Origin: Deltaproteobacteria bacterium
GTDB lineage: Bacteria; Desulfobacterota; DSM-4660; Desulfatiglandales; HGW-15
DNA length: 10,113 nucleotides
Direction of reading: 5' to 3'
Assembly: GCA_024641835.1 (NCBI GenBank)
Contig: JAHECH010000097.1
Location: forward strand, 1-10,113
The notes beneath the pieces are model-generated. The model was not told where the DNA came from and made no database searches. It worked only from the letters and a program-made list of their open reading frames with translations. Positions 1 through 7,140 of the stretch are shown here, one piece after another (within the stretch, counting starts at the first letter, position 1; every line of letters begins with the position of its first letter). Both the position numbers and the translations under genes were made by a program.

Positions 1-1
1 T

Positions 2-1201
2 TCCAGGGATTCAAAAAGCTTACTGAAACCTGACTTTCGACCTGCCCCGGATGCTGCGCGCTCTCCAGGGTATCCCATCTTTCTCAGTGCTTTTGTGAGC
101 GGCTTACCGAACAAAGACATGATTGATAGGATCGTCCTGTCGCAAGCCCTGCTGAGCACCATCACCGTCCTCTTCTCATTTCTCTTCTTAAGATCCTTCC
201 TTTCTGCCTTCTGGGCAGGAGCCGGGACTCTCCTCGTCGCCATAAGTCCCCACCTCATCGTCGCCAATAGCTACATTCTCACGGAGACCCTCTTCTGTTT
301 CTTTCTCGTCCTCATCGGCTGGTTCATAGGGCTTTTTGGCAAGACACTTCACCTGTGGGAGGCCGCTGTCGTTGGAATGTTCATGGCTTTAGCAAGCCTG
401 GTGCGGCCAAGCCTTCAATACTTCTGCATTCTTTTCGGTGCCTTTCTGCTCTTGCACCTTGGATGGCAAAAAGGGGGCAAACTGGCCGGGATGGTCATCG
501 TCGGGTTCGTGGTTTGCTTTTCTCCCTGGGTAATCCGGAACGTGCACACGTTGGGCGTCACCAGTGACAAAACGCTCATGATCAATTTTCTGCATCACGG
601 TATGTATCCCAATTTCACCTATGACGACGTCAGGGAGAGCCGAGGATTCCCTTACCGTTACGATCCCCGAGCTTCAGAGATCAGCCGCGACATCCCCTCG
701 GTTTTAAAAGAAATCTCGAGCCGTTTTGAACAAGAACCTATCAAGCATCTTCAATGGTTTCTTATCGGCAAGCCGGTTGCATTCTGGTCCTGGAACACGG
801 TCCAGGGCGCGGGAGACGCCTTTATCTATCCTGTTTCTCAGTCTCCATACTTCCAGTCTCCTTTTTTTCGATGGAGCCATCATCTCATGCATTGGCTGCA
901 CTGGCCCCTAGTTATTTCAGCCTTTTTCGGGTGCCTGATGGCTTGGTTCCCCCTCTCCAGAATCGGCGTGAATCAGAATCCTCTCTTTACTGCAAGGGTT
1001 ACGTCGCTTCTGCTGATCTATTACACGGCACTCCATATCATCGGGGCTCCGTTTCCAAGGTACTCCGTCCCGCTTCGCCCCTTTCTCTACGGCCTTGCCC
1101 TTTTCCCGCCCTACCTTCTCAGCCTGGCTTTGAGAAGCCGTTTCAAAGGCACCATCCAGGGCTTCCACGCAGACGAAGCTTTGATTCAAAGAGAAAATTG
1201 A
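2..1201 (+). CDS. GT39/ArnT-like integral membrane glycosyltransferase, 5'-truncated by window edge
   Basis: The frame stays open from base 2 to the TGA at 1199-1201 (399 residues visible). The GTG at position 95 is therefore probably an internal codon, with the true start upstream of the window. Bases 59-85 encode RSPGYPIFL, resembling the R-x-PGYP-x-FL motif found after the first loop of dolichol-phosphate-mannose/ArnT-type (GT39/PMT) glycosyltransferases; the catalytic acidic residues that precede it would be outside the window. The rest is strongly hydrophobic, with about eight probable transmembrane segments, a loop rich in aromatic and charged residues around 590-830, and a further membrane cluster near 900-1130. 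Family members move a sugar from a polyprenyl-phosphate donor to lipid or protein on the outer face of the inner membrane. Its stop lies just before the promoter of the next unit, so it probably ends an upstream unit, although no terminator follows it. Acceptor and sugar cannot be told. Confidence 0.82.
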   Translation, partial: SRDSKSLLKPDFRPAPDAARSPGYPIFLSAFVSGLPNKDMIDRIVLSQALLSTITVLFSFLFLRSFLSAFWAGAGTLLVAISPHLIVANSYILTETLFCFFLVLIGWFIGLFGKTLHLWEAAVVGMFMALASLVRPSLQYFCILFGAFLLLHLGWQKGGKLAGMVIVGFVVCFSPWVIRNVHTLGVTSDKTLMINFLHHGMYPNFTYDDVRESRGFPYRYDPRASEISRDIPSVLKEISSRFEQEPIKHLQWFLIGKPVAFWSWNTVQGAGDAFIYPVSQSPYFQSPFFRWSHHLMHWLHWPLVISAFFGCLMAWFPLSRIGVNQNPLFTARVTSLLLIYYTALHIIGAPFPRYSVPLRPFLYGLALFPPYLLSLALRSRFKGTIQGFHADEALIQREN

Positions 1202-1202
1202 C

Positions 1203-1231
1203 TTGACGAACTTAGCCATTTCGAGTAGAAT
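1203..1231 (+). promoter_or_regulatory. Sigma70-type promoter of the glycan operon
   Basis: TTGACG (1203-1208) and TAGAAT (1226-1231) are separated by exactly 17 bp; each differs from the sigma70 consensus by one base. Transcription would start near 1238, leaving a leader of only about 15 nt before the ATG at 1253. A second TTGACT at 1198 is also present but gives a poorer 22-bp spacing. This is the only convincing promoter noticed in the window, and it sits in the only gap longer than 11 bp. The promoter is inferred from sequence alone. Confidence 0.72.
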
Positions 1232-1239
1232 TACTACTC
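1223..1239. promoter_or_regulatory. Palindromic operator overlapping the -10 element
   Basis: GAGTAG (1223-1228) and CTACTC (1234-1239) form perfect 6-bp inverted arms around AATTA. The palindrome covers the -10 hexamer and the expected transcription start, so a bound dimer would block RNA polymerase. The gene starting 14 bp downstream encodes a winged-helix protein, which makes it the obvious candidate binder and points to autoregulation of the whole operon. Because the site overlaps the promoter and start point, it is more likely a DNA operator than an RNA hairpin. No second copy was noticed elsewhere in the window. Confidence 0.6.
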
Positions 1240-1252
1240 AAGAAGGCACCCT

Positions 1253-1798
1253 ATGGAAGACTTGTTCGCAGGACTCATCTCTTCAAAGACGAGGATCAAA
1301 CTCCTCACCAGGTTCTTTTTCAACCCTGAGACAAGATCCTACCTCAGAGAGCTTGCGAAAGAATTCAATGTTTCGACCAATGCGGTGAGAGAAGAATTGA
1401 ATCAGTTGACGAGTTCTCAGCTGCTAAAATCACAAAGAAACGGTCGACAAGTTTTTTACATGGCGAACGCTGAACACCCCTTGTTTCCGGAACTCAAATC
1501 CATGGTGAGTAAGGTGCTGGGCCTTGACCAGGTCATTGATGGTATTGTCCATAGGCTTGGCGATCTTGAGGAAGCCTATCTCATCGGCGACTATGCAGAA
1601 GGAAAGGATACTGGAATCATAGACCTCCTGCTTGTGGGGAACATCAATGACCGTCACTTGACTGATTTGAGTAAGAAAACTGAACGATACATTCGCAGAA
1701 AGATACGGACTCTTGTCTTGACACGGGAGGAATACAAAGACCTTCTCCCGAAACTGAAGGATCGGCCCAAGGTTCTGATATGGGAAGCAAAAGAGTAG
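1253..1798 (+). CDS. Winged-helix regulator with degenerate nucleotidyltransferase-like domain
   Basis: A 181-residue protein, cytoplasmic and without membrane segments. Residues ~12-75 form an ArsR-like winged helix-turn-helix: SYLRELAKEF and STNAVREELNQL give the two HTH helices (recognition helix ~41-54), and RNGRQVFYM (62-70) is the beta wing. Residues ~105-129 resemble the start of a minimal (MNT-like) nucleotidyltransferase domain: IGDYAEGKDTGIIDLLLVG aligns with the usual GS-x(2)-RG-x(4)-SDIDLLV signature. The key serine is Asp113, and the first aspartate of the D-x-D metal pair appears to be Ile122, leaving only Asp124. Catalysis is therefore doubtful and a ligand-sensing role is more likely. 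AGAAGG at 1241-1246 lies 6 nt before the ATG. Its place as the first gene behind a palindromic promoter supports a regulator of the downstream glycan genes. Fold assignment is fairly secure; regulatory target is inferred. Confidence 0.8.
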   Translation: MEDLFAGLISSKTRIKLLTRFFFNPETRSYLRELAKEFNVSTNAVREELNQLTSSQLLKSQRNGRQVFYMANAEHPLFPELKSMVSKVLGLDQVIDGIVHRLGDLEEAYLIGDYAEGKDTGIIDLLLVGNINDRHLTDLSKKTERYIRRKIRTLVLTREEYKDLLPKLKDRPKVLIWEAKE

Positions 1799-1809
1799 CA
1801 AGAGGTGAA

Positions 1810-3264
1810 ATGGACGAGCGACAGTTACTACCTCTCAGAATGGTTTCTGCGTCCAAATGGTCTTTCCTATCCGAGGTGGGATCGAAGGCCATCATGCCGG
1901 CGGTTTTTCTTATTCTGGCTAGGCTCCTTGATCCCAAGAGCTTTGGAATCGTCGCCTTCGCCACTCTTGTCATCACCTTCGCCCAGATTCTCTGGGACTC
2001 AGGCCTGAGCAAAGCCCTGATCCAGAGGGAAGGCGACATCAAAGATGCAGCAAACGTCGTCTTCTTTGCGAACTTGGCCTTGGGACTTTTCCTGTACCTT
2101 CTGATTCTTTTCTCCGCCCATAAGTTGGCGGAGGGGTTTGGTGATCCACGACTTAAGACGATCTTAAGAGTACAGGGCCTTCAGATGGTCATCGGTTCAA
2201 TATCCTCTGTTCAAAACGCACTGCTTCAACGCCAGATGGATTTCAGGGCCCTGTTCCGTGTACGAATGCTGGCTCTTCTGCTTGCCGGCATGGCAGCTCT
2301 TTCCCTCGCGCTCTTGGGCTATGGATATTGGGCGCTGGTGGGTTGGGCTCTGGTCGGGGACTTCACCAGAGCTTTTTATCTTTGGGCTCTCAGTTCTTGG
2401 AGACCTCAATTACGTTTTGATCGCGCCCTAGCCCAGGACCTTTGGGGATTTGGAGGCTGGATCTTCTTGGAAGAATTGCTCGCTTGGTTCATTGTTTGGG
2501 GTGATTCGGCCATTGTCGGTGTGTATCTGGGCGCTCGTGATTTGGGTCTCTACAGGACCGGGAGTCTTATTGTCACCATGATCCTAAGCACTCTTCTGGA
2601 ACCCTTGGTTCCTGTGATGTTCAGCGGTCTCTCGCGCATTCAGGGGGACAAGGAGCTTTTCAACGCCTATGTGGAACGAGTGGCACGGTTTTTTGCTATT
2701 GTCGCGCTGCCTATAGGCGCGTCTCTCCTCGTCCTGAGACAAACGATCCTAGACATCCTCCTGGGCTCTCGATGGGAGAGTATCCAGCCAGTGATCGGCG
2801 CTTTTGCTATTGCGACAGGACTCTCTTACGCGCTGAGTGCTTTCCCTCCGGCTTTTAGAGCATCAGGTCGAGCCAGGGCATTTGCGAAACTTCGTGTTCT
2901 CTCCATTTCCTACATTTTGCCTGTCTATCTTCTTTCCATTCGGTCCGGCCTTTTGCCTTTCCTTTACGCCCGAGTCGCCGTAACCGCATTCACCATGGTG
3001 CTTTATGCCGTCGCCGTGAATCACTGCTTTCGTTACGGATTCGCACGTTTCTTCAACACCTTTTCTTCTGGATTTGCATGGGCCTTTGCCCTATGGGCCA
3101 TGACTCAGCTTTTCCATTATTTGTTCGGTCAAAGTCTCCTCCCCTGGTACCAAGTTCTCGTGGTCTTTCTCCTGCTCATGGTCATGGGTCTCCATTTGCT
3201 CCTGCTCAGCAAGGATCGATCTTTTTTCAGACAGGTGATACACCTATCCCTTGGAAGGGTATAA
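1810..3264 (+). CDS. Wzx-type polysaccharide/lipid-linked oligosaccharide flippase
   Basis: A 484-residue polytopic protein with about 12-14 hydrophobic segments and short loops. The N-terminal part (KWSFLSEVGSKAIMPAVF, LARLLDPKSFGIVAFATL, DSGLSKALIQREGD) is characteristic of the Polysacc_synt/MurJ-MATE-like exporter superfamily. Family members flip undecaprenyl-pyrophosphate-linked repeat units across the inner membrane. Length fits the family. Two starts are possible: ATG 1780, which overlaps the preceding gene by 19 bp and has only AAGG upstream, and ATG 1810, which has GAGG (1802-1805) 4 nt ahead and follows the previous stop by 11 bp. I prefer 1810, which also puts the conserved N terminus nearer the usual place. 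The stop codon TAA shares its last base with the ATG of the following methyltransferase gene, so the two are translationally coupled. The substrate is presumably the glycan made by the genes downstream. Confidence 0.88.
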   Translation: MDERQLLPLRMVSASKWSFLSEVGSKAIMPAVFLILARLLDPKSFGIVAFATLVITFAQILWDSGLSKALIQREGDIKDAANVVFFANLALGLFLYLLILFSAHKLAEGFGDPRLKTILRVQGLQMVIGSISSVQNALLQRQMDFRALFRVRMLALLLAGMAALSLALLGYGYWALVGWALVGDFTRAFYLWALSSWRPQLRFDRALAQDLWGFGGWIFLEELLAWFIVWGDSAIVGVYLGARDLGLYRTGSLIVTMILSTLLEPLVPVMFSGLSRIQGDKELFNAYVERVARFFAIVALPIGASLLVLRQTILDILLGSRWESIQPVIGAFAIATGLSYALSAFPPAFRASGRARAFAKLRVLSISYILPVYLLSIRSGLLPFLYARVAVTAFTMVLYAVAVNHCFRYGFARFFNTFSSGFAWAFALWAMTQLFHYLFGQSLLPWYQVLVVFLLLMVMGLHLLLLSKDRSFFRQVIHLSLGRV

Positions 3265-4268
3265 TGATTTCGATGGAAGGATTTCACCCCAACAAATTCA
3301 ACATTCCTAAAATCGCTAGCGATGAACCGGGGCTCATGCCGTGGTGTCCGGTGTGCCATTGCATGGATACGGAAAAAGCAGCAAGCCATTCCGGTTTTGA
3401 CAGTGCATCCGTTTTCTATTGCATGAATTGCAGCCACCATTTCACACATCCAGAACCAGATTCCAGGTGGCTGGACTTGTATTATGCCAAAACCTACAGA
3501 AAATTCCACATCGGGCCTTCTCACTGCGAACTGATGAAAAGGAGAGCTGATGCTCAGATCCGCTTCATCAAGAGATGCCTGGGGAATAGCAATAGAGGTT
3601 TTTCTGAGTGGAAGATCTGCGACATCGGCTGCGGAATCGGTGCCTTGGTTGCCCAGTTCGCAAGAGAGGGGGCCATGGCAGAAGGATATGACCCGGACCT
3701 TGGGGCCATTCGATTTGGGAAAAGGCATTGGAAGGCTAATATTCAGGTTGGCAGCGTGGAGACTGCGAGGCACGATGTTCAGAACTTGAATCTCATTTGT
3801 TTATCCCATGTCCTTGAACACCTTCCAGACATCCGAAGTTCCTTCCTGAAGGCCCTATCCGGCTTAAGAAAAGGAGGCTACATCTTTGTCGAAGTTCCGA
3901 GGTACAAGAAAGAGGTATTCGATCATCCTATGGACATGGAGTCGCATCTTCATTTTTTCACCCCTTCCTCCCTGACCACCCTCCTCGAAAAGCTTGGGCT
4001 TTCCCCGATCACCTGTGCGACCTGCGGGCCGCCCGTGCAGGGTTCCTTTAGAAACAAAGAAAAGAAAGGATCCTGTATCGAACGCAACTTTCATTCACTC
4101 TGGAATCGATTTCTTGTCCTGGTGAATCGAAGTGGCAGCATCAAAACAGTGTACGATGGTTTCTATGGCACATACTACCCAACGCTCGAAGATGGTGGAA
4201 TATGGATCCGGTGCCTCGCGAGAAAGGAAGGAGAAGACCATGGAAATCTTAGCGCTGATCCCTGCTAG
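3264..4268 (+). CDS. Class I SAM-dependent methyltransferase with N-terminal zinc ribbon
   Basis: A 334-residue protein. Cys28-x2-Cys31 and Cys53-x2-Cys56 make a likely zinc ribbon (CPVC, CMNC). A Rossmann methyltransferase domain follows: ICDIGCGIGAL (118-128) is motif I for S-adenosylmethionine, GYDPD (141-145) supplies the acidic motif II residue, and SHVLEHLPD (181-189) is the motif IV region typical of the Methyltransf_11/23 group. HLHFFTPSSL is the usual C-terminal signature. Such proteins occur in O-antigen and capsule clusters and methylate sugars or sugar intermediates; the target here is unknown. The frame is open back to ATG 3078, but that would lie deep inside the flippase gene. 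ATG 3264, with AAGGG 4 nt ahead and a TAATG junction with the flippase stop, is the better start; ATG 3273 is a further option. The 3' end overlaps the next gene by 29 bp. Confidence 0.85.
   Translation: MISMEGFHPNKFNIPKIASDEPGLMPWCPVCHCMDTEKAASHSGFDSASVFYCMNCSHHFTHPEPDSRWLDLYYAKTYRKFHIGPSHCELMKRRADAQIRFIKRCLGNSNRGFSEWKICDIGCGIGALVAQFAREGAMAEGYDPDLGAIRFGKRHWKANIQVGSVETARHDVQNLNLICLSHVLEHLPDIRSSFLKALSGLRKGGYIFVEVPRYKKEVFDHPMDMESHLHFFTPSSLTTLLEKLGLSPITCATCGPPVQGSFRNKEKKGSCIERNFHSLWNRFLVLVNRSGSIKTVYDGFYGTYYPTLEDGGIWIRCLARKEGEDHGNLSADPC
4226..4242 (+). promoter_or_regulatory. Ribosome binding site deciding the NeuA-family start
   Basis: GGAAGGAG (4226-4233) lies 6 nt before ATG 4240, an ideal Shine-Dalgarno spacing. 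It lies within the last codons of the methyltransferase gene. It rules in ATG 4240 over the in-frame upstream ATG at 4132, which would add 36 residues ahead of the conserved nucleotide-binding N terminus. Confidence 0.8.
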
Positions 4269-4944
4269 GGGCGGTTCGAAAGGGATAAAAAGAAAGAACC
4301 TGGCGCTGCTCAAAGGACTTCCGCTTGTCGTCCATTCGATCCTTCATGCGGAGGCTTCTCGGCTTGTTACCCGCACCATCGTTTCGACGGAAGATGATGA
4401 AATCCGTCAGACCTCACTGAATGCTGGGGCAGAGGCTCCCTTCGTGCGACCCGCGCAACTCGCCGAAGATCATGTCCTGGATCTTCCTGTTTTTCAGCAT
4501 GCCCTAACCTATCTGGCGGAAACAGAGAACTATCGCCCGGATGTCGTGGTCCATTTGAGACCCACCGCGCCTCATCGAAAACCGTCATGGATCGATGAGG
4601 CGATTCAGTTGCTGCTTAACCACAAAGAAGCGGACTCTGTGCGAAGTGTCTCGAAACCTTTCCAGCACCCTTACAGGATGTTCCGGATCGGACCGGACGG
4701 ATATTTGGATCCCATCATGAAACACGAACACCCCGTCCCGTATCTTCTGCGACGCCAGGACCTTCCCGCCTTTTATTATTACAACTGCGTGATTGACGTG
4801 ACCTGGGCTAGAACGATTCTCGACAAGCATTCGATGACTGGTGATCGTATCCTTCCTTACATCGTGCATTCTGATGACGTCATAGACATTGACTCTCCTA
4901 GGGACCTACAGATCGCTGAATGTATTTTCGGAGAAAGGGTATGA
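4240..4944 (+). CDS. CMP-nonulosonate (acylneuraminate-family) cytidylyltransferase
   Basis: A 234-residue protein, the normal length for the NeuA/PseF/LegF group. The N terminus IPARGGSKGI (7-16) followed by KRKN (17-20) is the CTP-binding signature of acylneuraminate cytidylyltransferases. STEDDEI (49-55), LRPTAPHR (106-113) and DIDSPRDL (216-223) match further conserved blocks, the last giving metal-binding aspartates. The reaction would be CTP plus a 3-deoxy-ulosonic acid giving CMP-sugar and pyrophosphate in the cytoplasm. Sequence alone does not separate sialic, legionaminic, pseudaminic or Kdo-like substrates, so no gene symbol is assigned. The gene overlaps the preceding methyltransferase gene by 29 bp and shares ATGA with the following oxidoreductase gene, indicating coupled expression. 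No NeuB-type condensing synthase is visible in the window; it may lie outside it. Confidence 0.88.
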   Translation: MEILALIPARGGSKGIKRKNLALLKGLPLVVHSILHAEASRLVTRTIVSTEDDEIRQTSLNAGAEAPFVRPAQLAEDHVLDLPVFQHALTYLAETENYRPDVVVHLRPTAPHRKPSWIDEAIQLLLNHKEADSVRSVSKPFQHPYRMFRIGPDGYLDPIMKHEHPVPYLLRRQDLPAFYYYNCVIDVTWARTILDKHSMTGDRILPYIVHSDDVIDIDSPRDLQIAECIFGERV

Positions 4945-6116
4945 ATGTGCTCATCATTGGCGCTGGAATGTACGTGACCGGACGCAACAACACCGGCCCG
5001 GGTACGGTGCTTGCCTCTTTATGCGAGATCTCTAAAAAGATTCCTCTTGAGAGAGTGACGATCGCTGCGAAGAATCCAGCAAACCAGCAACTCGTGCAAG
5101 ACCGGATAAGTGAAATCAATCGAAAAATAGGATCAGATCTTCGTGCTGATTACGTGACTCTGGGAGAGGATGTGGACATTGAAATTTCGAAGGTGAACTC
5201 CCGTGGACCCCACCATTGTGCCATTGTGGCCATACCCGACCACCTGCATTATGCGTACACGCGAGCGCTTCTCAGGAACAAAATCCACTGTCTCCTCGTC
5301 AAACCCTTTACCCCAACTGTAGAGGAGGCGGTTGATCTCATCAAGATCCAGGAGGAAGAGGGCCTCCATGGGGCTGTTGAACTTCATAAACGATTTGATG
5401 AAAGTAACCTCTACGCAAAGCGGATTATCGAAGAGGGGGTTCTCGGTCAGCTTCTCTACAGCACCGTAGAATACAGTCAACGGATCACCATCCCTCTTAC
5501 TGTTTTTAGATCCTGGGCTGAAAAATCCAACATTTTTCAGTACCTGACGGTCCACTACGTTGATCTCATTTACTACCTCACAGGATTCAAACCTGTGCGA
5601 GCAATGGCCATTGGAACGTATGGCATGTTGAAGCAAAACGGGGTGAATACGTTTGATTCTGTTCATGCGACGGTTCTTTGGCAGAATCCAATGCGGCCTG
5701 AGAACATCATGGTCTCCCAATTTGCCTCGAACTGGATCGATCCTGAAACCACGACTGCTCTGTCGGACCAGAAATACAAGGTTGTCGGTACAAGAGGGAG
5801 ACTCGAACTGGATCAGAAACACAGAGGGGTTGAATTGGTCACAGAAGGGAGAGGGCCCGAGGCGGTCAATCCCTATTTTTCTGAGTTCTTGTTTCATCCG
5901 GATACAGGGCTCTCTTTCAACGGCTATGCCTATCAAAGCATCCAAAGGTTTATTTTGGACATCATCGATATTAGGACAGACCCAAGCCGGCTTGAATATC
6001 TGAAGGATCACAGGCCTTCTTTCAGGCAGGCGCTCGTCTCCACAGCGGTCATTGAAGCGGTCAACCAAAGTCTTATCCGTCAAGGCGAATGGAGGGTGAT
6101 TCATGCTAAATTTTGA
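4941..6116 (+). CDS. Gfo/Idh/MocA-family NAD(P)-dependent oxidoreductase
   Basis: A 391-residue protein. MNVLIIGAGMYVTG (1-14) is a Rossmann start with G-A-G; AIPDHLH (97-103) matches the conserved (T/I)P-x-x-x-H block. LVKPF (119-123) corresponds to the usual EKP motif, with Val replacing Glu but the key Lys121 kept. VHYVDLIYYLTG (204-215) carries the H-x(2)-D pair (His205, Asp208) of the catalytic helix. The C-terminal half is the expected alpha/beta substrate domain. Members oxidise or reduce hydroxyl or keto groups on sugars, sugar acids and nucleotide sugars. The frame extends up to ATG 4920, but ATG 4941 is preferred: GGAG (4930-4933) is 7 nt ahead and it starts directly at the dinucleotide fold. 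It forms an ATGA overlap with the cytidylyltransferase gene, and its end overlaps the next gene by 14 bp. Likely substrate: a ulosonic acid, its CMP form or a precursor (inference). Confidence 0.87.
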   Translation: MNVLIIGAGMYVTGRNNTGPGTVLASLCEISKKIPLERVTIAAKNPANQQLVQDRISEINRKIGSDLRADYVTLGEDVDIEISKVNSRGPHHCAIVAIPDHLHYAYTRALLRNKIHCLLVKPFTPTVEEAVDLIKIQEEEGLHGAVELHKRFDESNLYAKRIIEEGVLGQLLYSTVEYSQRITIPLTVFRSWAEKSNIFQYLTVHYVDLIYYLTGFKPVRAMAIGTYGMLKQNGVNTFDSVHATVLWQNPMRPENIMVSQFASNWIDPETTTALSDQKYKVVGTRGRLELDQKHRGVELVTEGRGPEAVNPYFSEFLFHPDTGLSFNGYAYQSIQRFILDIIDIRTDPSRLEYLKDHRPSFRQALVSTAVIEAVNQSLIRQGEWRVIHAKF

Positions 6117-7140
6117 TCCTGCAGGCCTTGAGAGAATCTTGAGGGAACAACTGAATCGCCGTGGGGTTAATGCTGAATCCATTCACCACGTGGTGACTGC
6201 CTTGTTAGAGACTTCTCTGCGGGGGGTGGACTCTCATGGTATTACTCTTTTTCCCCACTATTGCCGCGCTGTGGATGCCGGAAGAATTAACAAAAACCCA
6301 AAACTGACAATACTGAAACGGCATCCTTCTACCGCTCTTCTCGAGGCTGACCACGCCTTCGGGCATCACGCGGGAAGTGTGGCGATAGAGGTAGCCATGC
6401 AATTGGCCAACCAGACGGGCATCGGCGTGGTTTCCGTGAAGAACTCCACCCACTTCGGTGCAGCCGCCTATTTCGGGCTGCAGGCATCGAGAAAAGGCTA
6501 CATCGCTTTTTCATTCACGAACGCCGATTCCCTTGTCAAAGCCTTCGGTTCCGATCGGGTCTTTTTTGGCACAAATCCCATATGCTTTACGGTTCCCATG
6601 AAGAACGAGGAGCCCTTGTGCCTCGATATGGCGACATCTCAGGTCTCGTGGAATAAGGTCAAGCTCCATAGGATGAAAAAAGAGAGTATTCCTTCAGATT
6701 GGGGATTTGGAGCAGACGGCAAGCCGACCACGGATCCGGAGGCAGTTAAATCCCTGAACCCTATCGGACAATATAAAGGGTATGGCCTAGGAATGATGGT
6801 GGAGATCCTATGCAGTCTCCTAGCAGGCGGGCCCTTTGCGCTGGGGCTGATTCCCATGTTTACGCGGATCGAAGAGAAGAGGTCCATCAGCCATTTCTTC
6901 ATGGTTCTGGACATCAGAAGATTCCGTTCTCTTGGTTCTTTTCTGAATGATCTGGAAATCATGGTTCAACAGGCACGAAGCCTTAGCACCCTGGAAGGTA
7001 CTATGGGTGTCATGATCCCTGGGGACCCGGAGAAACGAGTTTTTAGGGAAAGATTTCTTCGAGGAATACCCATTGATGAATGGGTTTATAAAGACTTCCT
7101 TTCTATTTCAGAAGATTTTTCAAAGGCACTGAAGCCATGA
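6103..7140 (+). CDS. LDH2/MDH2-family (malate/L-lactate dehydrogenase-like, COG2055) oxidoreductase
   Basis: A 345-residue protein close to the family's typical length. Diagnostic blocks are present in order: RGVDSHGI (40-47, with catalytic-type His45), NSTHFGAAAY (114-123), GTNPI (156-160), DMATS (175-179), ADGKPTTDP (204-212) and GQYKGYGL (222-229). This family has its own NAD(P)H-binding fold, distinct from classical lactate dehydrogenases, and interconverts 2-oxo acids and 2-hydroxy acids; it includes 2,3-diketo-L-gulonate reductase and delta1-piperideine-2-carboxylate reductase. In this setting a sugar-derived 2-keto acid is a plausible substrate, since ulosonic acids are themselves 2-keto acids (inference). 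GGAGG (6091-6095) is 7 nt before ATG 6103. It overlaps the preceding oxidoreductase gene by 14 bp and the next gene by ATGA, so it is firmly part of the operon. Confidence 0.9.
   Translation: MLNFDPAGLERILREQLNRRGVNAESIHHVVTALLETSLRGVDSHGITLFPHYCRAVDAGRINKNPKLTILKRHPSTALLEADHAFGHHAGSVAIEVAMQLANQTGIGVVSVKNSTHFGAAAYFGLQASRKGYIAFSFTNADSLVKAFGSDRVFFGTNPICFTVPMKNEEPLCLDMATSQVSWNKVKLHRMKKESIPSDWGFGADGKPTTDPEAVKSLNPIGQYKGYGLGMMVEILCSLLAGGPFALGLIPMFTRIEEKRSISHFFMVLDIRRFRSLGSFLNDLEIMVQQARSLSTLEGTMGVMIPGDPEKRVFRERFLRGIPIDEWVYKDFLSISEDFSKALKP

Noticed and set aside
95..97. GTG at 95 as the start of the GT39-like gene
   Set aside because: The frame is open to base 2 and the upstream codons encode the family motif RSPGYPIFL, so the gene begins before the window.
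754..1206. 150-codon + strand open frame inside the GT39-like gene
   Set aside because: The overlapping membrane protein frame is continuous and motif-bearing; this one shows proline/serine-rich out-of-frame composition.
1223..1239. Palindrome as a terminator hairpin for the upstream GT39-like gene
   Set aside because: The arms are only 6 bp and AT-rich at the loop, there is no T-run after it, and it overlaps a good -10 element; an operator is the better reading.
3078..3263. Upstream extension of the methyltransferase frame to ATG 3078
   Set aside because: It would overlap the flippase gene by 187 bp; ATG 3264 has a ribosome binding site and a typical TAATG junction.
3129..3773. 214-codon - strand open frame across the flippase/methyltransferase junction
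   Set aside because: It overlaps two well-supported genes and its translation looks like low-information antisense sequence.
4132..4239. Upstream extension of the NeuA-family frame to ATG 4132
   Set aside because: The conserved IPARGGSKG motif normally lies within the first ten residues, and AAGGAG is ideally placed before ATG 4240.
4920..4940. Alternative start ATG 4920 for the Gfo/Idh/MocA gene
   Set aside because: ATG 4941 has GGAG at 7 nt and begins directly at the Rossmann strand; the extension adds seven residues without family support.
5133..6182. Long open frame (349 codons) on the - strand opposite the Gfo/Idh/MocA gene
   Set aside because: The + strand frame has clear family motifs; the antisense translation shows no recognisable domain and has no proper ribosome binding context. 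It is a by-product of codon composition.
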